Positions 1 to 11,424 are shown, counted from the first letter of the stretch. The stretch is 64,000 nt of DNA from Epinephelus fuscoguttatus (GCF_011397635.1 NC_064770.1:25651603-25715602); one strand, 5' to 3'. Numbers and translations are program-made. The notes: generated by a model from the letters alone, not told the origin.

Positions 1-413
1 ATCAAATACCACTTCCAGATTCCAGATCTATCACTGACAGATTGAAAAGCCAGTTTTGATTTGAGTTATAACCTCACTGTCAAAAAAAATCAGCTATTGT
101 AGCAGCATACCATAACAAAGTGTCTAAAGTGTCTAATAAGCCCATGAGGGCTGGGCACCAAACATGGTGTTTGACACTTACATAAACAAACAAACAATTA
201 AATAACAACAATAACAATTAAAATAACCTTGCAGCAGCTGACACTGCACAATATCCCACAGGAAACGTTTTCAATTTCACCCACAAATGTGGCTAACTGT
301 GATGAACCTTTTCTGAAACAGAACATTGACTTTCTCTGAAAGTCTTACATCAGATAGAGAGTGGGGCAGAGTAAAGAAACAAACACACAGAAGAAACAAA
401 GAGACTCACTCAC

Positions 414-701
414 TTAATGAAGGACTTTTTTGTAGGAAGGGGTCAAATCTTGCTCATGAATGGAGTCTTGGAGAATTTCTGTTTGCAGTACTGACAGAAG
501 TGTGGAAATACACTTTGGGTAAGTGAGGTGCAGGGCATAGTAATATGCCATGAGGTAGAGCAGTCCCTCATTAAACCTCTCAATGTTGAAGGTGGTCACT
601 GGCATGTTTCCAATGGCGATCATGCAGTTGCCCTCAGAAACAATGACAACTGGACAAGACAGTGGTCGTTGGCGCAGGAAACCATCAGGATCCTCTGAAG
701 T
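414..701 (-). CDS. Terminal exon of a SAMD3-like fish protein
   Basis: About 95 codons are open on the minus strand, from a possible acceptor (CTAG at about 702-705) to a TAA at 414-416. The protein contains VVIVSEGNCMIAIG, FNIERFNEGLLYLMAYYYAL and TYPKCISTLLSVLQTEILQ, then DSIHEQDLTPSYKK. From memory this matches the C-terminus of a large teleost family often named sterile alpha motif domain-containing protein 3-like; that assignment is recall, not a search result. The SAM domain itself is not seen. Upstream exons would lie to the right, but none was recognised before the tbl3 exon at 2932. The molecular role is unknown. A second acceptor (CAG at 695-697) is possible. The reading could be a live terminal exon or a stranded fragment; the clean open frame favours recent function. 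Confidence 0.5.
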   Translation of the reverse strand, partial: TSEDPDGFLRQRPLSCPVVIVSEGNCMIAIGNMPVTTFNIERFNEGLLYLMAYYYALHLTYPKCISTLLSVLQTEILQDSIHEQDLTPSYKKVLH

Positions 702-1007
702 CTAGATGACACAAATCAATGTAGAGGATTAGAAAAACATCACAAGTAATACGCACTTTGACCTGAACTAGGACATTGGTGAAATCATAATTGTACTTAA
801 AAACATATAGTCACAGTAACCCCTGAGAGGGAGAAGATGTCGTACTGTCATGGTTTTATTGTAAAACATTTTTATACCCTGTTACTGGTTCATTCTAGCT
901 CAAAATTAGCTGGAATATCTTATTAAGAAAAAGTTAGCCGTACTTTGTTAAAATGAGATTATTTTTCTAGTGCAAAACTTGCTTGACAAGATTAATTTTC
1001 TTTTTGG

Positions 1008-1090
1008 ACAAAAAATAAGACTTATTTCCTTGATACAAGGCTTTTTTACTTTCTTGAAATTCATTTTTTGCAGTGTATTGACTAACATAC
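1008..1090. repeat. Fragment of a dispersed short repeat ending in TTTTTTGCAGTGT
   Basis: An A/T-rich stretch with alternating ATAAGACTTATTT-type words ends in TTTTTTGCAGTGTA near 1065-1078. Fish genomes carry many short non-autonomous elements with TTTGCAGTG ends. Only one end is seen here, so this is a tentative fragment call. Confidence 0.3.
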
Positions 1091-1864
1091 ACTGGGAAGC
1101 TGACAGGAAATGAGGAGAAAAAGAGAGGGGAAGTGTCCCTGAGGCTACGAGGATGCTCCGACATTTACTGGTTGCATGCTGTACGCAGTGTACACATGGT
1201 TTTAATTTTATACTGAGTAGTTTCTCCCTCTTAACATCATATCTCCTCTGTACACACTTCATCTCTGTCCTTCATTGTTTCACACGTGGTAGTCTCATCA
1301 ATCTGTCATCTGTCAGTGTGGATAGCTGCTCAAGTTTAAGAGTTGAGTCACCCGAGCATTGATGCAGTCTGAACACAAAAACAAAAATGACCTGGATTCC
1401 ACAAATGTTTGGTGTCTTTTGTCCCGTCCCATGATGACACAGAGTCCTGTTTCAAAAACAAAGAAGCATATTGGCGTTTTGTTGATGTGTAACTGCATAG
1501 CCATCATGACCTTGAACACAACCGCAGGTTTCTGGGAGGTATCACAGACTGTTTATAATGATACTGTAAGTGTTTGTACTGTTGTGAACCCTCTGAACTT
1601 CTGTACGTGCTTCTTCACTTTTGCAAAGTAAAAGGCAGTTAAAGTGGTATTATAGTAGTCAACATGACATTTAGCCATAAGTCTTAAGTCCAGACTTCCA
1701 AAAATCTTCACTTTTCCAGTTTTGTTAATTGAATTTTTTTACGGCATACATGACCTGGGTATTCAATGTCTAAGTTTCAATGCCCGTATCCGGACAAGTA
1801 AATATACCTTGTCAAATACCTGGAGAGCTAGAGAGATAGCAATACTGGTAACTAAAATTTAAGT

Positions 1865-2460
1865 AAAAAAGACTTTAGAAGAAGAACAAGAAGAGAATGT
1901 TAAAATAAAAAATAAATACATGTAAACAAAAAGAAATAAAATAAGAAATGTAATACATTTTTTTTAAATGTAAACAAAATATATAATTAATGTAAAAATA
2001 ATAGATAAATAAATCTAAAATAAGTAAATGTAACAAAAAATAAATAAATAAATGTAAAAATAAATGAAAAATAAACAAATACATGTACAAAATGTAAATG
2101 TTAAAAAAAATGTAAAAAAAGAATGTAAAAATAATAAATAAATCTAAAATAAGTAAATGTAACAAAAAATAAATAAATAAATGTAAAAATAAATGAAAAA
2201 TAAACAAATATATGTATAAAATGTAAATGTTAAAAGAAATAAATGTAAAAAAAGAAATGGAAATGTTTAAAAATAAACAAATACCTATATAAAATAAAAA
2301 AGTAAAAATAAATAAATGTAAATAAAACAGTCACAAAAAAATTAAATTAAAACTTAAAAAAGTAAAATTAAAAGAAGGCAATAGTGATTTAAAAAAATCT
2401 TAGTAAAATTATTATTATTATTTTTTTTAAATAAAATACAAATATGATTTACAGTGGAAA
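1865..2460. repeat. AT-rich low-complexity tract with a 129-bp tandem duplication
   Basis: Nearly 600 bases consist mostly of (A)nTAAATG and AAATAAATA words. Inside it a longer block is present twice: the word AAATCTAAAATAAGTAAATG occurs at about 2011 and again at about 2140, and the following 90 bases match closely. This gives a period near 129 bases. Open frames here are artefacts of composition. The tract lies in DNA left of the first visible tbl3 exon. Confidence 0.8.
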
Positions 2461-2684
2461 AAATTCATCTTTATTTTTCAAAGAGACTTACAAGCAATAA
2501 AAAGACTGACATGAAGCTACAGCTGTAAGACATTTTATGCAGTCCTGTATGGGGTGGATCAGCATGCCTGCCATTCAGTAAACGTGTCAAACAAAAGCCA
2601 GGTGCATTCTTATTTTTGTTCTGAATATGCAAAGTTATATCACACCCAGTCATGCAAGATTATGAATGGGGTCAAAGAGAGGTG

Positions 2685-2724
2685 TGTGCATGCAGGTTTT
2701 TCAGTGGAAAAACCTGCATGCACA
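2685..2724. repeat. Perfect 18-bp inverted repeat with a 4-base loop
   Basis: Arm 2685-2702 (TGTGCATGCAGGTTTTTC) is the exact reverse complement of arm 2707-2724. The loop is AGTG (2703-2706). It lies about 207 bases before the first visible tbl3 exon, presumably in an intron. In RNA it would form a 40-nt perfect hairpin. No function is assigned. Confidence 0.9.
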
Positions 2725-2931
2725 GTGAATTGTTTACACTACAGTTTTCACATGCCAGTGTTAATTATATAATTATATATCATGATAGGTGAGAACATGA
2801 TTATTAATGAGATATATAGCATAATAATTATTAGAGATGTTTACCTCAAGGTGTTTCCCAGGTGAGGTGTGAGCAGACTTGTATATGTTAAAGACAACTG
2901 TGTTTGACATGCTGTTCTATGTTGCTTCTAG

Positions 2932-3352
2932 CGATCCGTCAGGTGGAGGATAGCCGCGAGCTGTTAGAGAAGACGGTACTGAAACTTCGAGTGGATCAGA
3001 AAGGTAACAGATCAGTAATGTCCTTCAGCCTCTCTGATGCTAGAATACAGAAACCACAATCTTCTAATCTTCTAAAAGGGATTTTAAGTAAACTAGGAGT
3101 AATAATTTCTTATCTTCCTTCTCTTTCCACCTTCACCACTGGCTGCTGCCCCACACTCGACCCTGTTATGACTTCAACCCCACTCAGAGTCGCTCCTGCG
3201 CTACTGTGTGGTGTGGAACACCAACGCCAGAAACTGTCAGGATGCCCAGGCCGTCCTCCAGGTGCTCCTCACACACCTGCCGCCTGAGGAGCTGCTTCAG
3301 TACCAGGGTGCTCGAACTTACCTCGAGGGACTCATCCCGTACACAGGTCAGC

Positions 3353-3406
<54 letters not shown>

Positions 3407-6400
3407 CTAACTGAGACAAATAGTATGTGCCAGGCAGGGGAGAAAGAAGTGTATTAATAGACTTTTTTTTTCGGGTTATATGCCCAAATTTATCGTAATT
3501 GCCATGCTTGCTTGATGTCAAATATAAAAAATCTAAAATACACTAATAATAAAGAAAAATAAACTGAGATTGGGATTGATGACATAATAAGAATGACATC
3601 ATCATCTCAGTTGCAAAAGCAATAACAAGTGCCAAAGACTTCTTTAAGACTGGATTTAAGACATCTGTGACGTTGCGGTCACTGCACACACTCTGCTGTA
3701 AAGAAAAGGAGAACGGCAGGGAAATTCCCTGGTGCCCTGAAGCTTTCTATTTAACACCCTTTATTAGATAGGTGTGTCATGATTCGGTGGCACACGGTGA
3801 CCTACAAGGTCCAGTAAGCTGTGAAAAATACAGTGCTGCATACCCATGTACCATTAGTATGAAATTAATTTAAAGCCAGTTAGGGATGAACATTATGGGA
3901 AAGTAATCTAATTGTGATTTTTTAGAGTAATATTGCACGTCAGTATGTAATTCTTTTTAAGTTTCTTCTGTATTATTCACTGTATAAGATCAATGTTTGA
4001 CCAGCATAACATTGGACACAGTCACAATACACGCTGCTCTTTCATGTAGGCCAGGTCGACTGTTATGATGAAATGAGATGAATTGATGCATGAATAAATA
4101 TGAAATAGTACAGTGTCACAGTTTTTCAAAATTACATCCTATTACATTGCTATTTCGGTTTGAATAGGATATAGGGGCCGTACACATGACGTGTTTTTTG
4201 TGCCCTTAAATTTGTTGTTTTCAATGTAGACGCGCAGCAGGTGCACTCAAATGCCAGAGCATGTGCATTCCCGAGTGCCTGTTTTTCAGGGCGTGATGGC
4301 TGAGCGCCGAGATAAACCCAATTGAACTTCTGGAATGCAGCAACGTGCACAGCATGTCACATGACGGGGACAAACCAATCTTTCCCTTCTTCCGTAAATA
4401 TCAGTCTGTGGTAAATACGGAAAAGTTGATTGTTTTGGTGCGGGGCTGCCAGAGCTTTACGTCTGTCCCACGGATGATATGCCCACACACTTAATAACAG
4501 TGCCTGAAAAAAGATCAACTCTGCATTCAGGATTTCAGGTAAATAGGCTATGATATGGTGCTCGCGTTTTCCAGGCGGTTAAAAACCCTTAATCATTTAC
4601 CCGAAAACTCTGGCAGCAGGGTTTTGACTGTAGCATGTTGTAAACTGGAGAAACAGAAAGAGGTATTCAATCAAGAGTGAGTCCTCTACTTCCTTTTCTG
4701 TGGGAGGGTCTAAACATAAACACAAGATACAAAGAGTATACTGTAGTTCATATAAAGGAAATGAATGACAGGATGATATGGAGCCTAGGTTTACTGCCGG
4801 GTTCCTCTCGCTATTCCTAATTAAAGTTATGGCTGAAATGATGACTGTGCACTCTTCTTGCTCTCCGCAGAGAGACACATGCAGAGGATTGGCAGACTGC
4901 TGCAGGCGTCCATGTTCTTGAACTACATGTGGCAGAAGATGAGAGTGGCAGGAGGACCATCCAGGTGAGAGTACAGACCAGGAACACGCCTGGGCCTGCG
5001 TTGGTGGCGGTGTGATCTTTATGATGAAATATGATCCAGGAGGCAGATTACATGTATGTAACAGATTAATACATTGAAAGGCTTATCAGATGCTAAAACA
5101 CTGTGCACACGGCTGACAATATTGCAATACCGTGCTGCTGACAAAGTCAGCTACAAGGGATGGCAAACAACCACTACGCTCATGTTTTTCTTTTATTCAT
5201 GAGGCCAGCATATTTTTTAAATTCTTTGCAGTGGGAGTGCTGCTTATTTTCACTTTGCTACAAAGGCCAGTGGCGTGACAACACGCTGAGTATCTACTCC
5301 CTCTTTCACTTCAGCCTTCTCTTCATCCAGAGCATGTGCCAAAACAAGTACTCTACCTTGTGCCAACATTTTTACTTGCAGGCATGTTCTTACCATGGCA
5401 ACCAGACGCGACCAAGCGTCACAGCTGAAAACATGCTGCGTGCCTTACTATGGCTCATTGCCCATCTGTGTTCTGCATTTAATAATGAACAAGTATTGTG
5501 TCATTGTTGTCATTTAAGCAGTATACCCAATACAATCCTAACAGAAAAGCTGATTTACAAAGTGCTAAAATCAGGATAAATGAAGTAATTTGTAAAAACA
5601 AAAAAAGAAAATGGCGGTAATACCTCATATCGTGCTGATGAGCTACCCTTAATTACTGCAGGGGAAATTCCTTCACTGTGACAGCCTTAATTGTGCAGGA
5701 ATATCTGTCTGCATGTGTATGATCAGCTGGCACAGCACCTTGCCAGATGACGTCACACTGAGTCACGCTAAAGGTTTGGTTCAACTTTTTTTGCTGGATC
5801 CCCGTGCATTGGCATCCTTGCTGCGCTGCCAGACTGGCTCCATTTTGTCTCACACACTTAATTTAACCCTCAGCTCACAGACTAGAGCTCAGTAACTTCC
5901 TCGTCTTTCTCCACTGACTACAGCAAAAACAGCAATCAGTGCTGCGTTCAGCACCACTCTGTTTCTTCTGCTCAGTAAGAAGATATTGTCATTATGTAGG
6001 TCGAATGTGACATAAGATATGTCAATTTCCTCGATACAGTCGATGTGTCGAGCAAAAGACAAAGACTGTGGTTGTGTTTCTGTTTCACATGAGGAGGGAG
6101 AAGGTGGCAGAGCAGCATTCATCTTATTAAACCTGGCACGCTGCAGCTTTGACTGTTTACAAGAACTTGAATCAACTGTTGGGCTTTCCAAGTCAAGTGT
6201 ACTGGAAGGTGAAATTGATACTAAGATGGTTACTGTAAATGATATCTGGAAACAGAAAAGTTGTGGATGCATCGTTACCCGTAAATGTAAGATATTTGTA
6301 TACGTGATACATGGTAGTGTCACAGTCAGCCTCTCCAGGATGTTGCAGTGTCCCGTTGCAAGAATTAATGCAAAGTCAATCCCTGAACTCTGTGCCTTGC

Positions 6401-7383
6401 AAGTTTGTCCAGTCACCACAACTTTTCCTGCAAATTTGACCAATCACCAACCAAAAATTTAACCAATCTACCCTCTGTGTTTCTGGTTGTGAAGATGCAG
6501 ACGTGCAACACGGATGTCTGGCATTTACCAACAAAAATTACCACTAAAGACAGTGCAAGACAGCTCCCTGATGTTCTGCGCGAAAGCGGGGGTAAACTGT
6601 TTTGCACCGTGTGTGATGTTGTGGTGGAAGAATCTTCTACATCTGTTCTACATCTTCTTCTACATCTATTGCTCGGGCTGAAAGAATCAAGCTGAATTAA
6701 ACATGCACAGTTAGTGGTCGCATCAGTGTAGTATCAGTTAAATCCGGAACAGTACGATTTTATTCTCAATGGAAGAAGTTGCACAGAAGAAATTGCAACC
6801 AATTTTGCAATTTTCACTTGCTCCTGCAATGTCACTGCAGCATGCATTGCAGTTTTTTAGAAATACTGATGTGTAATCAGACATTTCAAGTCCCAACAAC
6901 CCCCAAAAAAGCCTGTGAAACCCTGGAGCGACTGCATACTGCTCATGTTTCAAAGGATAATTTGGACTTTATGACTCTAATATCTGTTTGTATATCCTCT
7001 CTAGCATGGACCAAGATGAAGAGATGGATACCACTCCTCTTGCTCAGCCTTTCTTCATGATTGACAAGGAGAAAGGAATGGGCAGTGGCGATGAGGAGAA
7101 ACAAGAGGGAGATGACAGTGATGGTGGACAAGATGAAGATCCAAAGTGCCTGCCTGAAGAAGAAGAGGAAGAGGAAGAGGAGGAGGTCAGTGCTACCAAG
7201 AAAGCCTCTACCAATGACAGGCGAGTAGAAAACGGAGAGAGCGCCAAAACAAATGGCAACCACCACTCTGAAAGCGAGGAGAGCTCAAAAGAGGAAGACA
7301 TGGAAGAAGAGGATCAAACAGCGGTAAAGGTGATAAAAAGTCTCCCAGTTTCTTCCACACAATGCCAGACTTTCGCCAGCTGA
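2932..7383 (+). CDS. tbl3: tbl3, U3 snoRNP component (UTP13 family), C-terminal exons only
   Basis: Four exons are visible: 2932-3003, 3188-3346, 4871-4964 and 7005-7383. All are bounded by AG/GT and join in a consistent frame. They encode RQVEDSRELLEKTVLKLR, then LLRYCVVWNTNARNCQDAQ, then LEGLIPYTERHMQRIGRLLQ and ASMFLNYMWQKMRVAGG. This is the helical Utp13 C-terminal domain that follows the WD40 propellers in TBL3. The family acts in the nucleolar small-subunit processome in 18S rRNA maturation. The WD40 part lies beyond the left edge. The last exon adds about 125 acidic residues including an E run, ending at TGA 7381-7383. A GTAAAG at 7324 could instead act as a donor in frame. The neighbour noxo1 is convergent, as in human, which supports the name. 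An AATAAA follows at 7911. Confidence 0.85.
3355..3404. repeat. (TG)n microsatellite
   Basis: About 25 TG units start 9 bases after the tbl3 exon ending at 3346, just inside the intron. Such a position next to a donor can vary in length between individuals. Confidence 0.95.
6330..6965. repeat. Dispersed repeat, copy 1 (paired with 9609-9972)
   Basis: This block in the last tbl3 intron begins CTCCAGGATGTTGCA and contains TTTCTGGTTGTGAAGATGCA, GTGCAACACGGA and ACAAAAATTACCACTAAAGA. The same words recur in the same order at 9609-9972. It ends near CCCTGGAGCGACTGC, roughly the reverse complement of its start, so it looks like a non-autonomous terminal-inverted-repeat DNA element of about 0.6 kb. 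The superfamily is not assigned. Confidence 0.65.
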
Positions 7384-7935
7384 CAGTGATCTCCAAGCTG
7401 AAGACAGATGACTCACTCCTGGCAAGAAACCCCCCCCAGGAGGGGTCGTCTTATCTCGGACCATTAGCTGGACTGACACGCTGAATGTGTGGCAGTGCAG
7501 GAAGACACAGAGAGACAGGTGTGGAGTGATGATGATGATACAGATAACAGGCCTCTCTGTGCATTCCACGTCTCAGCGGCTCGTAAAGACTTTCTGTCCT
7601 GTGCCAGTGACTAAATCGTGCATCACTTCTTCCATTCAGAGTATGAGCAGAATTTAGAGAAACTTATCCAGCCTGATTTTCTCAGACAAAGTGGACGTGA
7701 GAGTAAAAGAGGAGAAACTGAAGGAGGACAGAGCTGCTTTAACATTTAGGCTCCGAGCCAGAGTGATCCTCCCCCTCTGCAGATACCAGCAGCCATTGTC
7801 TAGTTCTGCATTGCTGTGCAGTCCTGATCTACCGGCTCGACCACCGCAATACAAAAGGTTGCTTATACAAACGCAGATTCTTTTAATGACATAACCACAA
7901 ATGTTTATAAAATAAAAATCTGTTCTTTGTGATTT
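7384..7935 (+). other. tbl3: tbl3 3' UTR with polyadenylation signal AATAAA at 7911-7916
   Basis: The stretch follows the tbl3 stop codon, has no coding exon features and ends in a canonical AATAAA at 7911-7916. The exact cleavage point is not defined by sequence alone. Confidence 0.6.
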
Positions 7936-8436
7936 AAAATGAGTTATTTCTTCATATAAAGTGAGGCAGCATCATGTTTATAAACAGCAAATTCATCACT
8001 CATTCACTTGCTAAGTGACTGCCTGATTGCATAGTGGAAACATGGAGAAAATCCCTGTTGGGTGTGTGGAGTTTTCTGCTTTCACTGCAGCATAGCTCAG
8101 GAAAGTTTGGGTGGGGCGTGTCACAGAGCTTTTCACACTCAGGCAATCAAAGTTATATTTTTGGCATGAACAGTTGCAGCAAGTGATCAGGGTTGATTAC
8201 AGACTTAATAGCACATGATCCAAAACTTTACACGATCTAACTAATGCTGCCACACATGCAGGCACTACCAGGAGTTAGAATCATGTATATGAATGATGAT
8301 GTGACAAAAACGTACCATTCTAACTAATCATCTTCTATTAACTGGGTGTGTTGAACTTGGATGATGTTGCTGAACTGCTTGTTGGGATTACAGCTGTTTT
8401 AGTTCACACACTGTAGAGCTGAAACAGTGAATCCAT

Positions 8437-8985
8437 CAACAGGTCATGGGAAACCTGGAAAAGTCATGGAATTTTACGATCTTGTTTTCCAGGCCTGGGA
8501 GAGTCATGAAATTAGAAAAATCCTCGAAAGTTTTGGGAAAGTGTGGGAGTTTTGTTGTATCAAAATTAACTGTTACATTTATCTTCCGTGGATAAAGTCA
8601 TTCTCTGTAGATGTTGAGGTATCGTTGCTCTAATATGTGCTGATGTGGGATTTTTTTGTTTACCATCGCATACGTTCTTTCATTTACTCCCTACTGTCTC
8701 TCCCTCTCTTTATGCTAACTGGATAGAAATATGTTAAGAGTTTGAATCTGGTATCTTTCAATAAGAGAAAAATAATTTGACAGTGTGATTGAACATGTAG
8801 GGTTATTAATCGCAAACTTTCCATACCTATGCCCCAATACTACTTTAATATTGAGCTGCATTTTTGTGATGAAGCAGTTTTGTTTCTGACATTGTGAATG
8901 GTCATGGAAATTTCATTTTGCGGTCTTTAAAAGACGTGGAAAGGACATTTTTTCCATGAAAATGTGTGGGAACCCTGCATCAACA
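8437..8985. repeat. Dispersed repeat with TCATGGGAAACCTGGAAAAG words
   Basis: The left part has GTCATGGGAAACCTGGAAAA and GTCATGGAATTTTA; the right part has GGTCATGGAAATTTCA and ends in ATGTGTGGGAACCCTGC. The GTGTGGGAACCCTG terminus is shared by common vertebrate DNA-transposon-derived repeats. The opposite terminus is not clear. It lies between tbl3 and noxo1. Earlier intergenic DNA (7936-8436) shows nothing recognisable. Confidence 0.5.
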
Positions 8986-9264
8986 AAATGAATCAACCAT
9001 TTTAATATCAAATGTTTGATTTTTATGACGGAGGCATTATGTTTTCGGTTTGTCTGTCGCTCCATCAGTTCCACTCGGGAATTCGAGTTTTGAGGGAATG
9101 CCTTGAGGGAATATCTTCACTTTGACACAAACATCCACTTGGACTCAGGGATAAACTGGTAAGAATGTGGTGGTCAGAGGTTAAGGTCATGCAGCTTTTG
9201 GCAGTAACTCAAGAATTCATACACTGATTATGACAAAATTTGACGCAAATGTCTATTCAGCTCC

Positions 9265-9592
9265 GAGGGAGTCCAACGGGAGCTTGAAATAAAGTCGCGC
9301 ACCTTTGTGTCAAAACGGGTAGGTTGAGGTGGTTCAGGATGCCTCCTGGGTGCCTCCAGTTGGAGGTGTTTCAGGCACGTCCCACTGGTAGGAGGCCCCG
9401 GGACAGACCCAGAACGTGCTGGAGGGATTATATATCTCATCTGGCCTGTGAACACCTTGGGGTCCCTTAGGAGGAGCTGGAAAGCGTTGCTGGGGAGAGG
9501 GATGTCGGGTGCTTTGCTTGGCCTGCTGCCCCCGCAACCATACTTTAGATAAGTAGATGAAAATGGATGAAGATGGATGGATGGATGGATGG
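9265..9592 (+). mobile_element. LINE 3' end (L2/CR1-like) with ATGG tail and target duplication
   Basis: Plus-strand sequence encodes degraded reverse-transcriptase C-terminal words: MPPGCLQLEVF, ARPTGRRPRDRPRTCWRDY, EELESVAGERD. It ends in a (GATG)n tail. Such 3' ends are common in fish L2/CR1-group LINEs. A 16-base target duplication flanks it: 9249-9264 and 9593-9608 (ATGTYTATTCAGCTCC) differ at one base. The copy is strongly 5'-truncated (about 0.33 kb) and its frame is broken, so it is inactive. Confidence 0.8.
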
Positions 9593-9608
9593 ATGTTTAT
9601 TCAGCTCC

Positions 9609-9972
9609 TCCAGGATGTTGCAATCCCAACACACAAATTCAGTAAATCCTTAATCCTGTGCAACTTTGCAATGTTGCCAGTCACAGTCATAATCCTCCAC
9701 ATAAGGTCGCCAAACTCACTTCCTTGTTTCTGGTTGTGAAGATGCAAACGTGCAACACAGACATCTCACATTTTCCTACAAAAATTACTGCTAAAGATTG
9801 TGCAAGGCAATTCCCCTGCTCCCACGATGTCATTGCAAACAAAGCCTAAAAGCATTTCAACATTGATCGCAATTATTTTCTTTTCCTTTTTCTAAAAACT
9901 GCCTTGAAATCAGGGATTTTAGACTGCAGCAATCCCAAAATTAGCCCACAAAATCCTGGAGGGACTTTCTTA
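9609..9972. repeat. Dispersed repeat, copy 2 (paired with 6330-6965)
   Basis: It starts TCCAGGATGTTGCAATCC and ends ATCCTGGAGGGACT, roughly inverted ends. Internal words TTTCTGGTTGTGAAGATGCA, GTGCAACACAGACATCT and AAAATTACTGCTAAAGA match copy 1. It lies inside the older repeat at 9010-10095, next to the LINE insertion. Confidence 0.65.
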
Positions 9973-10095
9973 CAGGATAAAATGATGCATCTATGAAATT
10001 TTATATTCAAAAAGGTCATAGGTCAACTTCACCATGACATCATAATGTAACACTTTTCTGACTATTATACAATGCTATAACTGAGGAACAGAGGG

Positions 10096-10620
10096 GGAGA
10101 CGTTTAAATTCAATTTAATTCAATAGAACTTTATTTAAAGCAAAGGAAATTATTGCACCAGAGAATGCTTCAAACAGTAACACTAAGTACAGTAACCACA
10201 ATTTAACTTTATAACCAGTAACAACCATAACAACCAGTGGGCTCCCTGGGTCAGGGCCCCTCAGTGGGGCCAGTTTTAGAACAACAGCGTATTAAATATC
10301 TGGCAAAATATACCAGATAAGAAGTGTTTTCAAGGAGCAAAGGCAAAATCAGTGTCTCATAGAGTTAACAATAGGAGTGGAATAAGTACAAGAATAACTA
10401 AAAATGAACTAAAATGGTGGAAAAATCCGACTGCGTCTGATAATGTTATATTGAATACGATATGAGAATGAGAAGTAGTACCATTTGGCCAGATACTGAA
10501 ATGGTGACACTAATCTTGGGTGCCCATCTTGAAACTGACAATTGTATAGCTCTCATGGGCTGTCAAGTTGAAGATGTGCATGAAGCATCCACATTTCACC
10601 AAAAAATACACTCAATACCT
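10096..10620. other. Intergenic DNA, nothing recognised
   Basis: This stretch between the nested repeats and the probable end of the noxo1 3' UTR holds an A/T-rich segment (CAATTTAATTCAATAGAAC) and no exon-like frame or RNA gene that I can support. Confidence 0.5.
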
Positions 10621-11424
10621 TTTATTACATTTCTTTAAATTCTTCACTATATTTATTTAATGAGTCTGGACAGATATGGATGTCAACTGCAACTTGACTG
10701 GTTGGCCGAGGCATACAACTCTAAAAAAACCAACTCTTTCTTAAAACAGTGTCCCCAAAAATGCTTTTATTCGTTCCAAGCTCTTCAGTTACGTGAATAC
10801 AGTCAGAATTTACATAATCAGGCTCCTGCTATTTACACAAAACCCATTCTTCAACTTGCTTCACCAGAAAATAGAAAGTCCCGCACACTCTGGTATGTCA
10901 GACATTTACTTTCACAGGAGTCACGAGAACAAATCAATCTCTTTCGGTCTGTGCACCCATTACAGTTAACATGCATATAAGGCACAACAAAAGGTTTCCA
11001 GTATGGAAAATAAATAATCATTCAAAACAGTTAGACTGGATGTGCTTTGTGATTAATCATACACATATATGTATATTGGCTGATTTTGCTGAAGGTCTTT
11101 GAACACTATACATGTTGTGCAACTTGTCGGCAGTCTCTCTTGGAAGATGCAAACATTAACAAGTCACATTTCTATTAATACAACTTCAATAGAAAAACTC
11201 CATAGCTACTGACATTTCCAACAGTCACCTCATTGCATCTGGTGCAGTTCATCTTAATTCTTTCATTATAAAGAAATGACTCTGCAACTCTTTACACACA
11301 GCTACCTCTCTGAACAGTCTCTGCATTTTGTATTTTCAAAGTTGACGCTTAGTAGTAGGTAAAATTAGTCGAACTCCATCCCTGGGCGACAGAATAGTTA
11401 ATAAAGCTAATAGCAACACAAACT
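10621..11424 (-). other. noxo1: Probable noxo1 3' UTR
   Basis: On the minus strand, AATAAA signals lie at 10766-10771 and 10621-10626, some 650-800 bases after the noxo1 stop. The plus-strand frame of 106 codons across 10660-10980 has no protein signature or splice context and is treated as chance. Confidence 0.45.

Larger units (their letters stand above)
9010..10095. repeat. Old dispersed repeat, split by later insertions
   Basis: The left half (about 9010-9264) has GAGGGAATATCTTCACTTTGA, CACAAACATCCACTTGGACT and AACTCAAGAATTCATACA. The right half (about 9973-10095) has AAGGTCATAGGTCAACTTCA, ATGACATCATAATGT and AACTGAGGAACAGAGGGGGA. Together they read as one familiar teleost repeat interrupted in its middle. 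I know this word order from other fish loci by recall only; the class is not assigned. Confidence 0.55.

Noticed and set aside
1875-2207. 110-codon minus-strand frame rich in F, L, I and Y resembling membrane segments
   Set aside because: It is translated from the AT-rich tandem tract; the hydrophobic pattern comes from base composition.
2685-2724. microRNA precursor
   Set aside because: The 18-bp stem with a 4-base loop is too short for Drosha/Dicer processing, and a perfect stem is more typical of a recent inverted duplication.
3206-3457. Plus-strand frames reading (VC)n
   Set aside because: They run through the (TG)n microsatellite after the tbl3 donor.
5160-6443. Frames of 139-184 codons in the last tbl3 intron
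   Set aside because: No recognisable domains or splice-consistent neighbours; the region overlaps a dispersed repeat.
7044-7301. Minus-strand serine-rich frame
   Set aside because: It is the shadow of the glutamate-rich tbl3 exon.
10660-10980. 106-codon plus-strand frame
   Set aside because: It lies antisense in the noxo1 3' UTR, and no known domain or neighbouring exon supports it.
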